A stretch of DNA of 39,177 nt from Dicyema japonicum (taxonomy: Eukaryota; Dicyemida; Rhombozoa; Dicyemidae). Position numbers and translations under genes: made by a program. Within the stretch, counting starts at the first letter, position 1. Every line of letters starts with the position of its first letter. The stretch lies in contig RDEW01000056.1 in assembly GCA_011109175.1 (NCBI GenBank), positions 238,224 to 277,400 of the forward strand, written 5' to 3'. Below, piece after piece: positions 20,840-31,135 of this stretch. The notes under the pieces are model-generated. The model was not told the DNA's origin and ran no database searches. It was given only the letters and a program-made list of their open reading frames with translations.

Positions 20840-21085
20840 AAATTTATTCCTAAAATCAACAAATAAAGATAATAACTGATGTTCTCGTCTACATTGGTCA
20901 GGTCCTTGTGTAGAACCTCTGGTAAAGTTATGCGAGGTCTTCCACAGAACGAGGTATTCACTTCTACTGAGACAAAAGCTGAAAACTGGAGACGATTTGG
21001 ATGCGCTCAGAATAACTGCCAATAACCGTGGAGCATGGAAGAAGTTAGTTAAGAGAATTGTGGAAGAAAGAATAACCTGAAGAAA
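20840..21085 (+). mobile_element. LINE C-terminal scrap, copy 1
   Basis: The frame reading RLHWSGPCVEPLV and then KTGDDLDALRITANNRGAWKKL (about 20888-21078) resembles the last part of RTE/Jockey-type ORF2 proteins (RRLRWLGHV...RAWRxLV). It ends with a TGA at 21078-21080. A similar scrap follows ACOT13 in copy 2. Confidence 0.45.
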
Positions 21086-21480
21086 AATACGACACAAGCG
21101 GAACCTTAATTAAATAAATTACTTTTTTGGTTCTTCGAAAGTGCTACTAATAATAATATGATGTTCTCGGCACACCTCTCAATTCTCTCAGCTTCACACA
21201 AATCCGTGATAGACTAAGAACCCAATAATCTCCTTAATATCGGGAGATTAAATGGCATGGCTGTTGCAATACAATGATGCTCTATGGGTTCAATTCCTCT
21301 TTTACTTGGTCGAAGGGTTCGTTCATTTTGTTCTTTCTCTCTCTGTCTCTTATGGTTCCCAATGCCAGATTGGTGGGAAATAAAATTATCTGCTCATCTC
21401 CCTTGAACAGAGACGTTCTCATAATAGCAAAGAATAGATATTTTCCGGTGTTTCGCTTCTGTGTGCTACCAACGCTTTAT
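21086..21480. other. Spacer with no recognisable gene
   Basis: A 72-codon open stretch at 21274-21492 is disrupted in copy 2 and has no recognisable motif. Nothing else is supportable. Confidence 0.4.
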
Positions 21481-24258
21481 TTATTTTATTAACCACGAAA
21501 TCACGAGAAAAAGGATAAAAGTTATCGTCTAATTAAGTGATTCTGGTGTCCATAACAGTCCTTTTCCTGCTGTTAGTTTTGGAGTCCTGGATTAATCTCC
21601 ACAGCGGGGAAGGTTTCTTCTCATATCTCGGGCAGGCGTCCATATGTGCGCTCCGAGAGGATGTCAGAAGACTTTGCGATCTTGATGAAGTCTTGGTGAC
21701 GCTCCGTAAGGTATTCGATGATTGAGGAGACATTTAGTGTTCTCCGCAGTAGCGAGGTGGACGTCTTTTTCGACGATCTAAATAGAATCCTGAGACATCA
21801 ATTTGTAAAACCTCCAGCTTACTCTGTGCCGATATTGATAAAAGGGCAATCTATCCAGCACAGGCGTACTCGATACCACGTAGAACGAATTGTTTGTATA
21901 GAAACTCTAACGATGGGCAGGAAGAAACTGGAAAGTTAGTGAACGCCTTGAGAATTCCAATTTTTTGGATCCTCGCGGTTACAAGGTCCATTTGATGAGT
22001 AAATGTGAGTAGGGGATCCAGGATGACTCAAGGTTTGAAAGGGTTTTCTTAATGGGAAGCGGGGAGTCATACAATGTTATTCGTGTGGTTGCCCGTAATT
22101 TTTTCCGTGCTGAAGTAAACGTCATCACATGTGACTTTTCTGGTGATATATTCAGACAGTTCTTCAGGAACCAAAGACCCTCTGGTTTAGTAGGTTTTGC
22201 ACGGATCGTGTCGCCTCCTCGATTCTTCGATGTTTCACTGCGACCACGAGATCATCCGCATACGATAGAAGAATTGTGTCTTTGGTGGTAGGGGATGAGA
22301 GGTCACTGATGAACATGTTGAAGAGCATTGGAGACAACGGTGATCCTTGTGGATCTCTATTTGGAAGTTATCGTGGTTTTGATTTTTGGTTGTTTGCCAC
22401 CACTTGGTCCATTCGACCGTTGATGAAGTTAACCAACCATGACTTGAATTTAGGGTGGATCGACTTCGTAAAACTTTTGCTGAAGGATCTCCCGGGATAC
22501 TGAGTCACAAGACTTCTCTACATCCACTGAGACCGGCACGGTTCTCACGCGTGGATTTGGGGTATTCAGGCCGTCCGAAATGAATTGAACCAGTTTTGTT
22601 AGATGAGTTGTTGTTGGGTGTCCTTCGCGGTATCCTTGTAGAAAAGATGGTAGAATTATGAAAAGACCAGTTTTTCTAACACTCGTAATAAGGCGCAGAT
22701 AATAGATACCGGGTGGTAGGAGAACTGGCAGTTTAGTGGTTTGTTTTTCTTCAGAATAAGGTGTTCAGGTATTTCCTCCATATTGACGGAATCTTGTTCT
22801 CGTTTATTGAGAGGTTGAAAATGTGTGTTATTGGGGCCGTCGCGGAAGGTCCCAGGTGATCTGTTAGAGAATGGAGAAGTCATCTGAGCAGCGGGACGAA
22901 GAGTTATTCATTTTTCTGATTACTGAGTGCACCACTGAAGGATCGAAGAAAGTCATGTTGGGAAATTTATTCCTCCGACCATTGCCAGAACAAACATTCA
23001 GGTCTTTTGAATATGGTTTTTTTGACTAATTTTTACATAGTGCTTAATAATTTCATTGAGATTTGGATATGGCTCTCGATTTCCAATTAAATGTGGATTG
23101 CACTTCTTAAGTTTCCTTATCAAGTCCCATATACAGTGAAGGAAGTATTGTTCTTAGCTTTTCTGCGCAAAACTTCCCAACGTTCTTTGTTGTGTTTTGT
23201 GACGTTCCGTGTGATTTCTTTGTTCAGTTTTGATATCCTTTCAGTTACGTCCACTGATTGTCTTTAGAAATTCTTCAACGTGTTTCTCGTTGGATTAGAC
23301 ATCGAGTTTCATAATCAATTGGGTGTGATGGACGTTTGAAAATGACCCATCGGAATGTATCTTTGCGAGCTCGGAGTATAATCTCGTTGAGGTATTTGAC
23401 AGCAGTGTCGATAGATCCAAGTTCTCTATCCGGAAGGCCTGGAGATGTAGTTCGGTAAAATGTGTGAAGGCAGGCCATATTGCCTTTGAGAAGTTCACAT
23501 CGGTTCTCGCAGTGTTAACTAACTTATGTTTTTCTGGGATCCTCATAAAGATCGGGATTGCCGGTATGTAAGACGTATATAAATCTCATGAAATAACAGC
23601 CTCAAGAAAAGGAGAAGCAAAAGAAATGTTGAGTGACGTAAGGAGAACGCCAAAAGTGTCGGATATGAGGGCTCCCAGTTGATCCAGTTGTTGGTCAGCA
23701 TACCATTGAGAACTCTTCGCATTTAGGTCACCGCCAATAAGCGTGTTCTCCAACCTGATAAATCGTGTGAGTTCAGGGCTGTAACCGCTGGGGCATAACG
23801 GTGGAGGAGGTATGTAGATTTTGACAGCTGTCAATCTGAGCGAGGGTAGGAATTTTCTCAGAGTTAGATGTTCCAGTGTGTCGTCCGAGATATTTCTGGC
23901 CATTATTTGTTTCCTGATTAAAGTAATAAAGCCTCTTTTCTTTCCATGATCTCAGTCTCGTCTGAAAACTGAGTATCCCGGAAAGTTGGGGGTTGGAAGC
24001 TGTGGGTTAAGTTTCGTCTCTTAGAAGAGCTATATCCATTGAGTGTTTTATGAGAAAGCGTTGTAGTTCGGCAATTTTTGTTCGGGTACCATTGATGTTA
24101 ATTTGTAATATGACTAGATCTGGTCCAGTATTTTCCTCGACATCTCCACAGAAAAGGAGTAGGTTTCCGAGCATCCACTGTTGCGGAATAGGAAGTTTGC
24201 GACTCTTTTCCAACACTTCAAGTGAGCGATGACACCACGTAGGCGAGTCACACGGCAT
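21481..24258 (-). mobile_element. APE-type LINE of the I/Jockey/Ingi-like group, with 2A-like motif, inactivated
   Basis: On the minus strand from 24258: a short leader of about 32 residues, then LLLFCGDVEENTGP (24121-24162), resembling a 2A ribosome-skipping motif. The endonuclease follows directly (LVILQINING, DIALLRDET), with IGGDLNAKSSQW near 23700-23740. Downstream are DVNFSKAIWPAFTHF (near 23470-23510) and an RT with NKPLN...YHPVSI (about 22700-22740), EGHPTTTHLTKLVQFISDGL (about 22570-22640) and ILLSYADDLVVAVKHR (about 22240-22290). A C-terminal region runs to 21533, then a 3' terminus with CACTTAATTAG and GGTTAATAAAATAAATAAA. Several stops and shifts break it. The clade assignment is tentative. 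Confidence 0.75.
24121..24162 (-). other. 2A-like ribosome-skipping motif with NPGP changed to NTGP
   Basis: Residues 33-46 of the 24258 (-) frame read LLLFCGDVEENTGP. The 2A consensus ends D-V/I-E-x-N-P-G-P after a hydrophobic stretch, and all but the first Pro of that core are present. 2A sequences at the N-terminus of LINE polyproteins are established in trypanosomal and several metazoan elements. Loss of that Pro would be expected to abolish skipping, which fits a decayed element. Confidence 0.75.
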
Positions 24259-24454
24259 GCTACTATCTTGTTATTGTTGGCTAAATCGACGCTATATTGA
24301 AAACCAAACTAATGAAATGGAAAATCCCAGTAAAACCATAATGAATAATCACGTGATCCAACTTAGTTTGGGAAACAACGCCATCATCTTGGACCTGTGT
24401 TCATCCCTATAACAGAATAAAACCTGTACTGACAGAGTCATTCATATCTTGTTG
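24259..24454. other. Short region upstream of the 2A-bearing LINE
   Basis: No gene is seen. It may hold the 5' untranslated region of the minus-strand LINE. Confidence 0.3.
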
Positions 24455-24726
24455 ATGGAAAATGGTAAGTACCAATTCTATCATTAACTATTTAAAGTTA
24501 GACGGTCATTATGAAAAAAAAATTGACTATAAAATAGAACAAGTAAATAATCTAAGTAGATTTTATTCCAGATGGCTGGTGTCCCTTTCCATCTCTTAGA
24601 AGGAGTGTGCCACAAAGTCCCTCATCACCACATCAGAGTCAGTCGAAATATCTGAGAGAGTTCAGGAGGTGTACTCTTCATCAGAACGCATCATCCCGTG
24701 AGTTATTAAATACGATTTTAATCTAA
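24455..24726 (+). CDS. Weak candidate: small two-exon ORF with a 107-nt intron
   Basis: An ATG at 24455 is followed after 10 nt by a consensus donor (GGTAAGT). A TTCCAG acceptor ends at 24571, and exon 2 continues in frame to a TAA at 24724-24726. The product would be 54 residues, rich in Ser, Arg and Pro, matching nothing I know. The 107-nt intron contrasts with the 21-25-nt introns of the other host genes, so either the gene is spurious or it belongs to a different class. Confidence 0.2.
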
Positions 24727-24969
24727 AGTAAAATAAGATGATTATCGAAAAATATCATTAATAAAAAATTGTAAATTAAAGCGATTTAAAAGTAATTTTA
24801 GTAACCACAAAACCACAAAACCCATGTTAATTCTAAAAATTTAAATTAACTGTTGGATGAAGAATTTTTAATTAGTTTTTAATAAAATTAAATATATTTT
24901 TATACGAAACACAATAATAAAATAGTTTTTAAACAATTTAAAAATTTAAATTTAAATAAAAGGAAACAC
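24727..24969. other. AT-rich region upstream of HPRT, presumptive promoter and leader
   Basis: Almost pure A/T with no ORF. It ends 1 nt before the HPRT ATG and probably contains its promoter, but no specific element can be named. Confidence 0.35.
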
Positions 24970-25761
24970 ATGATCACAGTAATTTAATTATTACTAAATA
25001 GATTCCCGACGAAGTAAATAATAATGTTTCGGACTATGACATCTTGTGGAGATACAAAGGTTACATTGAATCAATCATCATCTCCAATGATCAGGTAAAA
25101 ATGAGGTACTTTTCATTTTCATCTAGAATCGATCAAATGGCTCGGGATATATGGAATGCCTACAGGGGAGACTCTGTCCTACTTCTCTGTGTCCTTAGGG
25201 GAGCTTTTAAATTTACCGCAAAAATAGTCGATGCCTTGGAAAGGCTAAACCTTGCTTGTCCTTCAGAATCGTATGTAAGATTTAATTTGGAGTTTATCCG
25301 AGCTTCAAGCTACTTTGTAATGTGCTATGATTAGTTAGAATGATAAATCCCTTGGATTTGTTAAAGTATTTAACCCCGAGTCTCTGGAATGTGTCAGAAA
25401 CAGAGTTTGGAGTTTTTTGATTCATAGAATGTGCTGATCGTGGAAGATATTGTGGACACTGGTAAGACGATAACAAAGCTGAGGGAGGTTATTGCAGAAT
25501 ACGACCCAAAATCATTAAAGCTTGCCAATTTTCTATCGAAGAGGTTACCGACTCCCACTTTGAATGGGGATTGTATTATTTACTTTTATTGCTAGTCGTT
25601 GGATTCAGTATACCAAATCGGTTCGTTGTGGGAAATGGATTTGAGTATAATGGATATTTCTGGGATTTGCCTGTTTGCTGTTGGGTTACATTTAGCACTG
25701 TGCTTTCATAACTGATGCCGCTATTGAGGAATTGAAAATTAAAAATAACCATTCATGTTAG
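24970..25761 (+). CDS. HPRT1: Hypoxanthine-guanine phosphoribosyltransferase, intact, six introns of 21-23 nt
   Basis: Exons: 24970-24978, 25002-25105, 25127-25316, 25339-25404, 25428-25572, 25596-25672, 25696-25761. Introns are 23, 21, 22, 23, 23 and 23 nt, all GT..TAG. The exons sum to 657 nt, giving 218 residues, the length of vertebrate HPRT1. The enzyme salvages hypoxanthine and guanine to IMP and GMP using PRPP in the cytosol. Landmarks: RIDQMARDI, LCVLRGAFKF (residues 58-67, family CVLKGGYKF), FIRASSYFND, the PRPP-binding signature VLIVEDIVDTGKT (125-137), LSKRLPTPTLNG, and DFVGFSIPNRFVVGNGFEYN with YFWDLPH. The Asp of the family LDYNEYF block is Glu here. Every intron must be removed to restore family sequence, and each junction falls inside a conserved run. 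The start codon is fixed by a 9-nt first exon (MIT), the least certain part. Confidence 0.93.
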
Positions 25762-25790
25762 GAAATTTCTTACAAGGAAATTTCTTACAA
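25761..25790 (+). repeat. 15-bp tandem duplication at the HPRT 3' end
   Basis: GGAAATTTCTTACAA occurs at 25761-25775 and 25776-25790, overlapping the last base of the HPRT stop codon and lying 14 nt before the copy 2 boundary. Confidence 0.9.
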
Positions 25791-25803
25791 AACGTTTTAA
25801 GAA

Positions 25804-26615
25804 AGGGGTACATTAGAGATCTTATCGAATATGACAAAATTAAACAGATATTTTGTGGAATCGATCCTGAGGATGTAAGTACTCAAATGAAACGGAGAGT
25901 ACGAGAAAAGGACTCACATTTTTCGCTTAGAAACGATAAGTTTAATTCTGATTTAATTAGACTTTTCTTGAATGGAAACACAGAAAAATTGGTTATTCCT
26001 CTGGACTGTGAGTCCGAGATGGACACTCATTCCAGAACCCTCCATCTGATCTCACACGGAGGGATCAATAAAATCGAATTTCTTTGCCGTCGGAACTATT
26101 TATATTTCCGTAATAAGAAAAGTTATTAATGATTGTGAAGTTTGTAAGTTTACGCTTATTCTTAAGGTTATCTTTTTTAAACAACTGCTTAGACTGTTGA
26201 CGAGAACTATCATGTTTTTGCGTCTGCTCCAAATGAGCTTTTTCAAATTGATCGAATCGATCTGAAAAAATTTCAAAGTGTCAACAAGGATATAAATGGA
26301 TCTTATTCTTAATTGAGTCGTATTAAAATTTTTATAGTCGGTATTAAATTTTTATAACCACGTTAGTTTCCCTTTTGCAAGGCTGTTGTTTAATAAGTCG
26401 GCATTTAAAGTATGTCAGAATTTGGACTTCCGGAAGACCAACTATCCTAGATCCCAAGTTTGTATCAAAATAATTTTTAGGGAATAGTCACATCCATGAA
26501 AGACCAAATAATCCAAGATACCAAGTTTGTGCACAAATTGATTTTTAGGGAATAGTAGAACGTTTCAATCAAACGTTGACAAGCTCAATATCTAAACTTA
26601 TTGATGGGAATCCTT
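25804..26615 (+). pseudogene. Integrase (rve) relic, copy 2
   Basis: Same blocks as copy 1: LHLISHGGINK and DCEVCK, a 26-nt intron candidate at 26167-26192, NELFQIDRIDLKKF and GIVERFNQTL. The one-base shift after YFRNKK is shared, so it pre-dates the duplication. A tandem duplication of roughly 70 bp (about 26430-26560) precedes the GIVERF block. The C-terminal domain and the start of the next LINE are deleted. Confidence 0.7.
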
Positions 26616-28745
26616 ATGACAAAGAAACCAGAAATCAAACCAAAGTTATGACAAAGAAACCAGAGAAGTGCTGTGTAGATATGGATTTCGAAAATCAAAC
26701 AAGATAAGAATTGCATCAGGTATGAAATCAAACTCTTAGAAAAGAAACTAAAAATTCATGAGTCGAGAAACGAATTTAAAGACAGAATTGGTGCTTTGAA
26801 CTTAATAGGAGGTACTTTTACAGGAATCTGAATGGAGAACATGAAAAAGCCAAGTTTGGCTTTAATAAAAATGAGTGCCTCGCATTCTGGGAGAACATCT
26901 GGAATAAACAAGACAATGAGGAAAAAGTTTTGCAATTAAATAAGAACATTACAGGCTCTGAAGAAATGCATGCTAATTTTACTAAAGAATTCATCTTCGA
27001 TATAATTAAAATTTCTCCAAACTGGAGAGCAGCTGGTTGTGATGGAGTGTACAATTTCTTTATTAAGAAATTTACATCAATACATGACTCTCTTTGTGAA
27101 AAATCGTCAAGATAATTCATGGTGAATACTCACCTCAAGAGTGGTTTTACAAGGGAATAACATATTTGATTCCGAAAAAAGTTAATTGTGATTCTCTAAA
27201 AGACTTGAGACCTATTACCTGTATGCCAAGTATGTACAAGCTGACAACGAAATGTGTGAATAAGAATCTATCAGACTACATTGAAGCACATAGACTGATT
27301 AGTAACAACCAACTGGGAACTCGTAGATTCTGTCAAGTGTGCCAAAGAGCAAGCACTAATAAATCAGTGTATCAATCAGGAGAAAGGGAATAATTTGACT
27401 ACTGCCTGGATAGACGTTAAAATGGCTTTTGATTCCTTGGATCATGATTTCCTGAATAAAGTACTTGAGACATCTGGATTGCCTGTTTGGATCGTTAATT
27501 TTATTAAAAACTTGGTAACTAAATAGAAGATTAAATTGACATTAAATCAGAAAATGATTGGAGTAGTGAAAGTGAAAAGGGGATCCTTCAGGGTGACTCA
27601 CTGTACCTTCAGATCTTTGTCTTTGTGATGGATGCGTTGAGCAAATCATTAAGTGAAAATTTCCGAGAGTGATAATTAACGGATGTCATCCAGATCGGAT
27701 GTCACTCTCATACGCAACAAGTTTCTATTGTTTATGGATGATTTGAAACTATTTTCCCATAGAGGATACATTGGTAAGAATGATAAATCAAATAATGCTT
27801 TTCTTTAAGCTGCTGGACTTGAACTACCTGGGAGTGCTTGAAGATAAAGTCAAGCAATGTTTTGAAGAATGATGTATTGAAGGCAATTTTTGATACGATG
27901 AACAAGAGAATAAATAATTTAGCAAATACGAAACTTAACTCTGCTAACATGTTCAAGGCCATCAACAAACAAGCACTGTACTATATAATTACTACATCAG
28001 AATTGTCGATATCGATCCAAACGAATTCGAAAACATTGATAAAAAAATACGCGGGATACTAACAAGTCATCTAATTCATCGAAACCTTATAATAAAAAGA
28101 CTTTAAATGCCAAGAAACAAACTAGGAAGAGGATTGATCTCTATAACCCATAAGAGCGGACGTATGCTTTTTCAATTTCTGAGGGATCTGGAGAAAAAAT
28201 CCTATTAGTGCCCAAGAAGAGCAGGAATTCTACGAGTTATTAAATCAAAAAAACACATATGGCCAGTGTCAGAAAACTGAATATATTGAAATCATTCTTA
28301 AATTCCAGGCCGTCACGGGAATGCGCTGTTGTCTTGTACAATTTCAACTTTTAAAACTTCATTGACTTATGGAGTTTCAATATCAAATTTGTTCAGCCAA
28401 ATTGGTACGTCTAACTAATCTACCTGCCAATTTTTCCCTCAATGCTTGACCACACTTTAATCGAAAACAACGGCTCCGGTTTCATCGGTCTGTGTGGTCA
28501 CGAAAAAAGTAGTTTTTTCCATTCAAGACTAGAACAAGCAAATACACTTAAATTGGGAAAAAACCTACACTTTTTTTCAAATTTTAAATGAAAAGTAATC
28601 GTTGTCGATACAGGAAAGCCGTGGGTACTCTGGAGGAACACAAGAAAAACCTTTCGATCCTTTTGATGTTCACCGGGATCACTAAATTAGTTGGTTTACT
28701 CCTTCTTTCTTGGTGTTCCCTTCTCGGAGTTATTAAATAAATAAA
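26616..28745 (+). mobile_element. R4/Dong-like LINE, degenerate, copy 2
   Basis: Lacks the first few hundred bases of the copy 1 element. It retains GCDGVYNFFIKKF, LIPKKVNCDSLKDLRPITC, a FDSLDHDFLNKVLE palm block, GILQGDSL (about 27577-27605, deleted in copy 1), FMDDLKLFSH and an NMFKAINKQAL block. About 60 nt present in copy 1 near 9095-9155 are missing. Frame breaks are abundant. Confidence 0.75.
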
Positions 28746-28982
28746 AGAACTAATGAGATTAATATATAACTAGACATCTCAGCACGCTCCGCGTAATTAG
28801 TGAACCGTTATATGTCACGTGGGGACTATAACTTTAGGGTCAGTGTGACGATTAATTGCTTCTTTCACCCGATGAATTCGTCTAGAGTGCTTGGCCTCAG
28901 CACAGAATTCGTTTAAACATTCAGTGAGGAACGACATGATGACTTTTCAGAATATTGGATTCGATGACGGATAAGTCTCAAT

Positions 28983-30154
28983 TCAGCTCAATGACCCAAA
29001 TGAGACAACAACAGCACTCATGTCTCTGACGCACCAAGATATCCCACGTGGATATGATAAATGATTTTTAAACATCGAGTCGTTTTTGTACTTCCAACAA
29101 AACGCAGTTTCAAAAATATTATTAACAACAATAGAAGAACAACCACCAAATTATGAAATATGTTTTCCAACAATTTCAGTCACGTGTTTAGAATCCAAAA
29201 AGTCATTAATTCCCTTGGTTGTCATAAAAATACAAATATCCTCAGGCCTGATTGAATGAGACATAATTTCTGAAAAAGCTTTGAGGTATGGGACAGACTT
29301 GTATAATACAGGAAGCATGATATTTCTCTTCATTCCTTGAGAAGTCATAAATTTCATAACATCAGTGAGGTAATCACGAGACCACTTAAACTGGAAGTCT
29401 CCGAATGCTCTAAAAGGCATAAAGATACCACAAAGTCCACTATCAACAAAGATTTCTTTCTTTTCTTCTTCGGGGACCGAGTTTTTAATTCTCTCAAATT
29501 CTTCCAAATTCTTAAAAGTGGGAGGATTAGTGAGTTTAACAGTCTTTAATTTGACTTCATCTGCAGAAACAACTAATGCAGAACAATCCCCAGTTCTAGC
29601 GAAATAAATAATCCTTTTATGATGTATGCAAGGCAGGCACATGCTCCGTAAAGAGCTGTCAAGACGGACTGATTTATAAATTAAAGAGGTTCTCCTCACT
29701 ATTTGGGTTGGAAGAATATTCCTAGCCAAGGAAATCATCGAAGCGTGTGAAGCCCAACGAGATCGACTTCGATGAATTTGGGGAAACGTTTAAATTAGTC
29801 GAATCAGGAAGAGAAATCTACTGTATTAGACATATTTACATTAACTGCGTAGTAAATGTAGGAACTAACAAAGTGAGGGAGTAACTGTGAGCATAATCTA
29901 CCAAAGTGAATTCCTCTATGACCGTCAACAACGCCAATGATGAAAGCATCTTTAATATGGATCTTAGTTAGGATGATAAAGTCTTTACATATAGTATTGG
30001 ACGGAAACTTAAGTTGCCTTGCAATAGAGATCAACTGGAGAATCCACCGGATCTCACACGCGTCGTGGCTTTTTAGTGTAGATAGGTATCCAAGTTTCAA
30101 GGTAAACCTCGCTTTTCTACGATGTGGGAACCACTTCTTTTTACCTACGTACAA
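28983..30154 (-). pseudogene. Pyruvate dehydrogenase phosphatase-like PP2C relic, copy 2
   Basis: The N-terminal block is open at 29804-30154 and contains FPSNTICKDF and IIGVVDGHRG, where the second Gly of DGHGG has become Arg. The C-terminal block, 29151-29738, has FARTGDCSALVV, FMPFRAFGDFQFKWS (Asp kept, unlike copy 1), YKSVPYLKAFSEI, the TKG substitution shared with copy 1, and VTEIVGKHIS then the shared TAA. After that stop the C-terminal reading has changed at many amino acids relative to copy 1, as expected without selection. Confidence 0.75.
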
Positions 30155-30420
30155 ATCCTCCGTGCTTTTTGCAACTTTTACAAACTGACAACAAGTTACC
30201 TATTTGATTTTCATGATTTAGGAGAACGTTCTTATACAATGACAGGACTGACCGATCTATGGGAGCGATCGGCATTTGCTGCGAATGTATTAGCTGCTGG
30301 CTCCTAAAAGTCAGTGTCGACGAAGTTACTTAACTATCAAACTTTAATAAAAACGTACATATATCATAGTTGTTCAATGGTTATAAGGTCATGATCACAG
30401 AAAGCGCATTTAACGTCTAG

Positions 30421-30555
30421 AAATATTCGGAGTATGTGTTGAACTTGGTTGAAGATTTATTCTGTTCGAAATGTTTGATTGTCATCAACTGTGATAAAAA
30501 ATTTGCAGATGATTCACATCGTAAAACTAGGAAGCATCTAAAGGACCAAGTATAA
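30421..30555 (+). pseudogene. CGGBP1/hAT-like zinc-finger fragment, copy 2
   Basis: Unchanged counterpart of 11758-11892: C-x2-C then H-x5-H, ending in TAA. Confidence 0.4.
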
Positions 30556-30682
30556 TTTCTTTATAGATGATATGACAGCTCATTTCAAAAAGACCATACG
30601 ATTATGTCAGATAATGGAATCGGCTCAATTAACGTTCGCGCCACGTGGAATAATATGGACATAAGAGTAAAGAACATTTTTA

Positions 30683-30990
30683 ACATTAACATTTATTAAC
30701 CCCGGATACACCAAGAAAGAAGTTAAAGTATCAACTAATTAAGTGTATCCAGTTTCCACTTTTACAGAAACAGAGTCCACCCGGATTGGTTCTTGGCGTC
30801 ATGTGATGCTTCGTGGTTAATTGGTTGAAGTTTTCTGCTTGCTTGTCTGTTCCTCCTCTCTTTTCCTATTAGAGTGGCGTCATGTGATCCATTTGTCTAG
30901 GTGGCGCCCAGTGCCAGGCCGGTGATAATTAGGTCATCATCCGCAAATGATATAAGTGTCTAGAATTGATTGGAATATCACTTAGGTAGA
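30683..30990 (-). mobile_element. LINE 3' fragment with internal deletion, copy 2
   Basis: Holds the shared 3' terminus (about 30683-30765) and the start of the FADDD block (about 30915-30950). The 582 bp between them seen in copy 1 are missing. Confidence 0.55.
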
Positions 30991-31135
30991 ATTTGATTAA
31001 AGTTAGAGAAAGAAGTGATACCAACAATTTGGATTGAGATTCTAAATAATTGTAATTATTTACTGGATTTAGTTATTAATAATTTTATTTATTTAGTAAA
31101 TTATAAATTATATGAAAAAAATAAATAACCTATAA

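Larger units (their letters stand above)
6416..21724 (+). repeat. Large direct duplication, copy 1 (visible extent)
   Basis: The stretch from 6416 to at least 21724 recurs in the same orientation at 25804-39177. The offset is 19388 at the left end and 17453 at the right end, so copy 2 is shorter by about 1.9 kb because of private insertions and deletions. Gene order is the same and long stretches differ by only a few bases per line. The right end of the unit is not visible because copy 2 runs off the window. Confidence 0.95.

Noticed and set aside
23586-23903. An independent host gene with GGDLNAK motif
   Set aside because: It is in register with the endonuclease of the minus-strand LINE and is flanked by the rest of that element.
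24440-24560. Spliced-leader RNA gene at the ATGGAAAATG/GTAAGT donor
   Set aside because: No convincing Sm-binding site or stem-loop series follows the donor, and only one copy is seen.
25106-25126. Seven extra residues (YFSFSSR) as a real HPRT insertion rather than an intron
   Set aside because: The segment is 21 nt, so in-frame reading is possible. It starts GT, ends TAG, is pyrimidine-rich, and its removal restores exact family spacing, as at the other five introns that do break the frame.
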